A stretch of 64,000 bases of DNA from positions 62,001-126,000 of the forward strand of contig NZ_MRTQ01000006.1 in the NCBI RefSeq assembly GCF_001956215.1. The letters run 5' to 3'. Shown in pieces: positions 62,182 through 64,000 of the stretch (position 1 is its first letter; every line of letters starts with the position of its first letter). A program made the translations under genes and the position numbers. Below the pieces are notes generated by a model that saw only the letters and a list, made by a program, of their open reading frames with translations, was not told the DNA's origin and searched no databases. This DNA is from Paenibacillus sp. FSL R5-0490 (GTDB taxonomy: Bacteria > Bacillota > Bacilli > Bacillales > Cytobacillaceae).

Positions 62182-62889
62182 TTATTGTCCAACAGGAACA
62201 TATTCAATATACGATTCCATATTTGTTATATAAAGTTGAGATCCGAGGTTATATTGCCCTCCAAACAGGGTATCATAATTGTAAACACGGTACTTTTCGC
62301 CTGGATTTAAAATTCGAACCATCTTTAGCTTATTATTTTCCGTGCGCTGCCAGAGATTGATTTTCTTTTTAACATAAACCATGCCGATTTGACCTTGTTT
62401 AACTGGAACGGCAGCAGCCATTCCCTTTACACTTTCCTGTGGGACAACTCTCTTAGCACCTATGTATCTGCTCTTATAGTAGCTCATATCCATGCTGTTG
62501 ATCATGATTCCGTCATCACTATCTGCATGTATAAATTTGTTGTCTCCCGTGTAGATGCCTGCATGTGATGCACCAGGCTTATAAGTAGTGAAAAAGACAA
62601 TATCTCCAGGAAGAAGTTCGCCTTTGCTGACAGATTCTCCTGTTTTATATTGATCAGCCGTTGTTCTTGGAAGCTTTACACCATGCTCACTGTATACATA
62701 GGTTAAAAATCCTGAGCAGTCAAACCCTTTCGGTGTTGTTCCTCCCCATTTATAAGGAACGCCCTGCATCTGTTTTGCCAGTTTAACAATACTGTCCGGA
62801 GTTGCTTCTGCAGCACTTGCAGACTGATGAGTAAAAACCAATGGCAATGCCAGCAATAACACCAGCGCCTTAAGTAAGACTTTTTTCAT
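62182..62889 (-). CDS. Secreted NlpC/P60 peptidoglycan endopeptidase
   Basis: 235 residues. Signal peptide KKVLLKALVLLLALPLVFTHQSASA, then an NlpC/P60 domain with the catalytic Cys in PKGFDCSGFLTYVYSEHGV, His in GASHAGIYTGDNKFIHA and a third polar residue after it. A C-terminal part of about 70 residues (VYVKKKINLWQR to the end) is unrecognised. The ATG at 62889 follows GGGGGAT. It trims stem peptides of peptidoglycan, probably during wall growth. Confidence 0.9.
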   Translation of the reverse strand: MKKVLLKALVLLLALPLVFTHQSASAAEATPDSIVKLAKQMQGVPYKWGGTTPKGFDCSGFLTYVYSEHGVKLPRTTADQYKTGESVSKGELLPGDIVFFTTYKPGASHAGIYTGDNKFIHADSDDGIMINSMDMSYYKSRYIGAKRVVPQESVKGMAAAVPVKQGQIGMVYVKKKINLWQRTENNKLKMVRILNPGEKYRVYNYDTLFGGQYNLGSQLYITNMESYIEYVPVGQ

Positions 62890-63085
62890 AGTATGTATCC
62901 CCCTGTGAAACTTTTGGTATATATTAATTATCAAAAAATTATGTAATTAGTACTGATAATTAGATTTTATCCTATTATTAGACAAGATTCTATTTCATTT
63001 TCATAACAATATCGCGATAATATTACAAAGTTATTACAATAAACAGTGAATTATACCGAAAGATGTAGAATTTCACTTAATACGC

Positions 63086-63117
63086 AAAAAAAAACAGACC
63101 ATCTTTAAGATAGTCTG
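63086..63117 (-). terminator. Terminator of the 135-residue gene
   Basis: CAGACTATC and GATGGTCTG pair (with a G-U pair) and run into nine Ts on the - strand. Confidence 0.85.
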
Positions 63118-63124
63118 CAGACTT

Positions 63125-63532
63125 TTAGCTAAATAGCGGCCATTGTCTCTGGTATTCGTCGCCCTCTATTTTTTCTAACGTTCTATATTTCAGAGGCAAA
63201 AGTGCATCTTCTGATATTTTCAAAAAACTTTTCCCGATTTCGAATGGAATGAGATCAAACTGATCTTCGTTCTCAGCAATAAAGTAGATTCCAGCCACCT
63301 TGCCTTTTTGTGACAAATCTATGTTCAGGAAAGATGGATAATAGGTATTATTATTTGCTTCCAGAATAGCCTTAGCCGTTATAGTGCCATCTTCTTCTTT
63401 TTCGATTGGATCATTGCTGATCTTCTCCAGAACCTTCGATGCCCACCCCTGCTTCTTATAACCGCCGATAATTTTAGGAGGATTCTCCTTTAATTGATTT
63501 ACTAAATCCTGCATTTCTTTTGACTGTTCCAT
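63125..63532 (-). CDS. Unknown 135-residue cytoplasmic protein
   Basis: Not recognised. Soluble, with an amphipathic start (MEQSKEMQDLVNQLKENPPKIIGG), conserved-looking FLNIDLSQKGKVAGIYFIAEN and a PLKYRTLEKIEGDEYQRQWP end. There are no Cys residues and no signal peptide. GGAGGGAG lies 13 bases before the ATG. It stands alone with its own terminator between wall-hydrolase genes. Confidence 0.6.
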   Translation of the reverse strand: MEQSKEMQDLVNQLKENPPKIIGGYKKQGWASKVLEKISNDPIEKEEDGTITAKAILEANNNTYYPSFLNIDLSQKGKVAGIYFIAENEDQFDLIPFEIGKSFLKISEDALLPLKYRTLEKIEGDEYQRQWPLFS

Positions 63533-63766
63533 TGGTTAACAATACTCCCTCCAATGTTACGATGTTATTATACAGCTGCATTTGTATATATGAAACTAGT
63601 GTTTCATTATACCCCAATTATATAATTATGGACAATTTCAGTAATTAGAGTAGCATAATTACTAATTTTCTGCAATTTACACCCTATATTTCCATAACAA
63701 GCCTATAATATATTAAACGTATAAACAATATTAAATTTATGGTAACCCGCTTGTAAAAACAGAGAA

Positions 63767-63792
63767 AAGACTGAGTTTATGCACTCAGCCTT
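63767..63792 (-). terminator. Terminator of the right-edge gene
   Basis: AAGGCTGAGT and ACTCAGTCTT pair around a short loop, followed by TTCTCTGTTTTT on the - strand. The region 63533-63766 upstream of the 135-residue gene is AT-rich with no recognised gene. Confidence 0.7.
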
Positions 63793-63798
63793 CTAAAA

Positions 63799-64000
63799 TC
63801 ATTCATACACTGCCTGAATTTGATCGATAAAAATTTGACCTCTATTTTTAAGTTCATCACTAACCTGCATATATCTTACAGGGATTTCCAAGGAATAAGG
63901 AGCTGTCAGCCCTGCCGGAATGTCTGCTTCAACATATTTCCAGCCAGTCCAATCAAGGTTCTTTGTGTAATCAAGCTGAACCTCTTTGCCTGCCGCATCC
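63799..64000 (-). CDS. C-terminal end of a secreted-protein-like gene, truncated by window edge
   Basis: Only about 67 codons are in the window: the frame reads VQLDYTKNLDWTGWKYVEADIPAG, then a beta-rich stretch and a GQIFIDQIQAVYE end. This style is common at the C-termini of phosphodiester-glycosidase or carbohydrate-binding proteins of Bacillaceae, but the part seen is too short to name the enzyme. A terminator follows its stop. Confidence 0.55.
   Translation of the reverse strand, partial: DAAGKEVQLDYTKNLDWTGWKYVEADIPAGLTAPYSLEIPVRYMQVSDELKNRGQIFIDQIQAVYE

Overview
The window looks like chromosomal DNA of a low- to mid-GC, spore-forming, motile member of the Bacillaceae (Cytobacillus/Mesobacillus-like; inferred from gene content, not from a search). 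The order degV-comFA-comFC-yvyF-flgM-flgN-flgK-flgL-yviE-fliW-csrA-hag-flaG-fliD-fliS-fliT-hpf, next to degS-degU-yvyE, is the Bacillus subtilis late-flagellar/competence neighbourhood. Insertions relative to it are a c-di-GMP phosphodiesterase, fliB, yjfB and a 128-residue unknown; comFB is absent.

Layout. 1-2725: end of an oligopeptide/dipeptide ABC transporter (permease and two ATPases). 3146-5861: a translationally coupled operon of a LytS/YesM-type kinase, an AraC-type response regulator and a solute-symporter-like membrane protein. 5875-8710: HD-GYP protein, FbpB-like small protein, a yybP-ykoY manganese riboswitch with two tandem terminators, a half-length Spo0M-like protein and a YkvA-like protein. 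8842-11490: a BMP-family lipoprotein and a chemoreceptor behind a sigma-D-type promoter. 11706-24257: hpf and the late flagellar genes. 24329-26893: PAS-GGDEF-EAL-PilZ protein. 27045-30268: comFC, comFA, degV. 30464-34822: a small unknown, degU/degS, yvyE, LCP-family protein. 34981-39786: a lytABC-like set of SH3b cell-wall proteins (amidase, SH3b protein, SpoIID/LytB protein). 39810-54412: a surface-polysaccharide operon, with all five enzymes of the UDP-ManNAc(3NAc)A route, chain-length, flippase and polymerase proteins, three glycosyltransferases and galU, followed by a tagO/wecA-type initiating enzyme. 54756-58036: secA2 and a SLAP-domain S-layer assembly protein. 58060-59729: an intact IS3-family element. 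60370-64000: wall hydrolases and the edge of another secreted protein.

The pieces act together in motility (sigma-D promoters before flgM, hag, flaG and the chemoreceptor pair; a CsrA-type hairpin before hag beside csrA and fliW), in c-di-GMP turnover (HD-GYP and EAL-PilZ proteins), and in surface construction (polysaccharide, LCP ligase, SecA2/SLAP, autolysins).

The most unusual structure is a family of intergenic arrays built on an 11-nt core, TCTATTTGCA(G/A), repeated every 20-21 bp with unrelated 9-10 nt spacers. Three arrays (2941-3057, 11533-11645, 29259-29373) have exactly six units each. A fourth (59836-60300) has about 22 units with internal segmental duplications. Other notable points are an IS3 element sitting exactly in the loop of an intrinsic terminator, a comFC gene whose only usable start is ATT, a flagellin 3'-end remnant behind fliB, and a riboswitch apparently without its usual gene.
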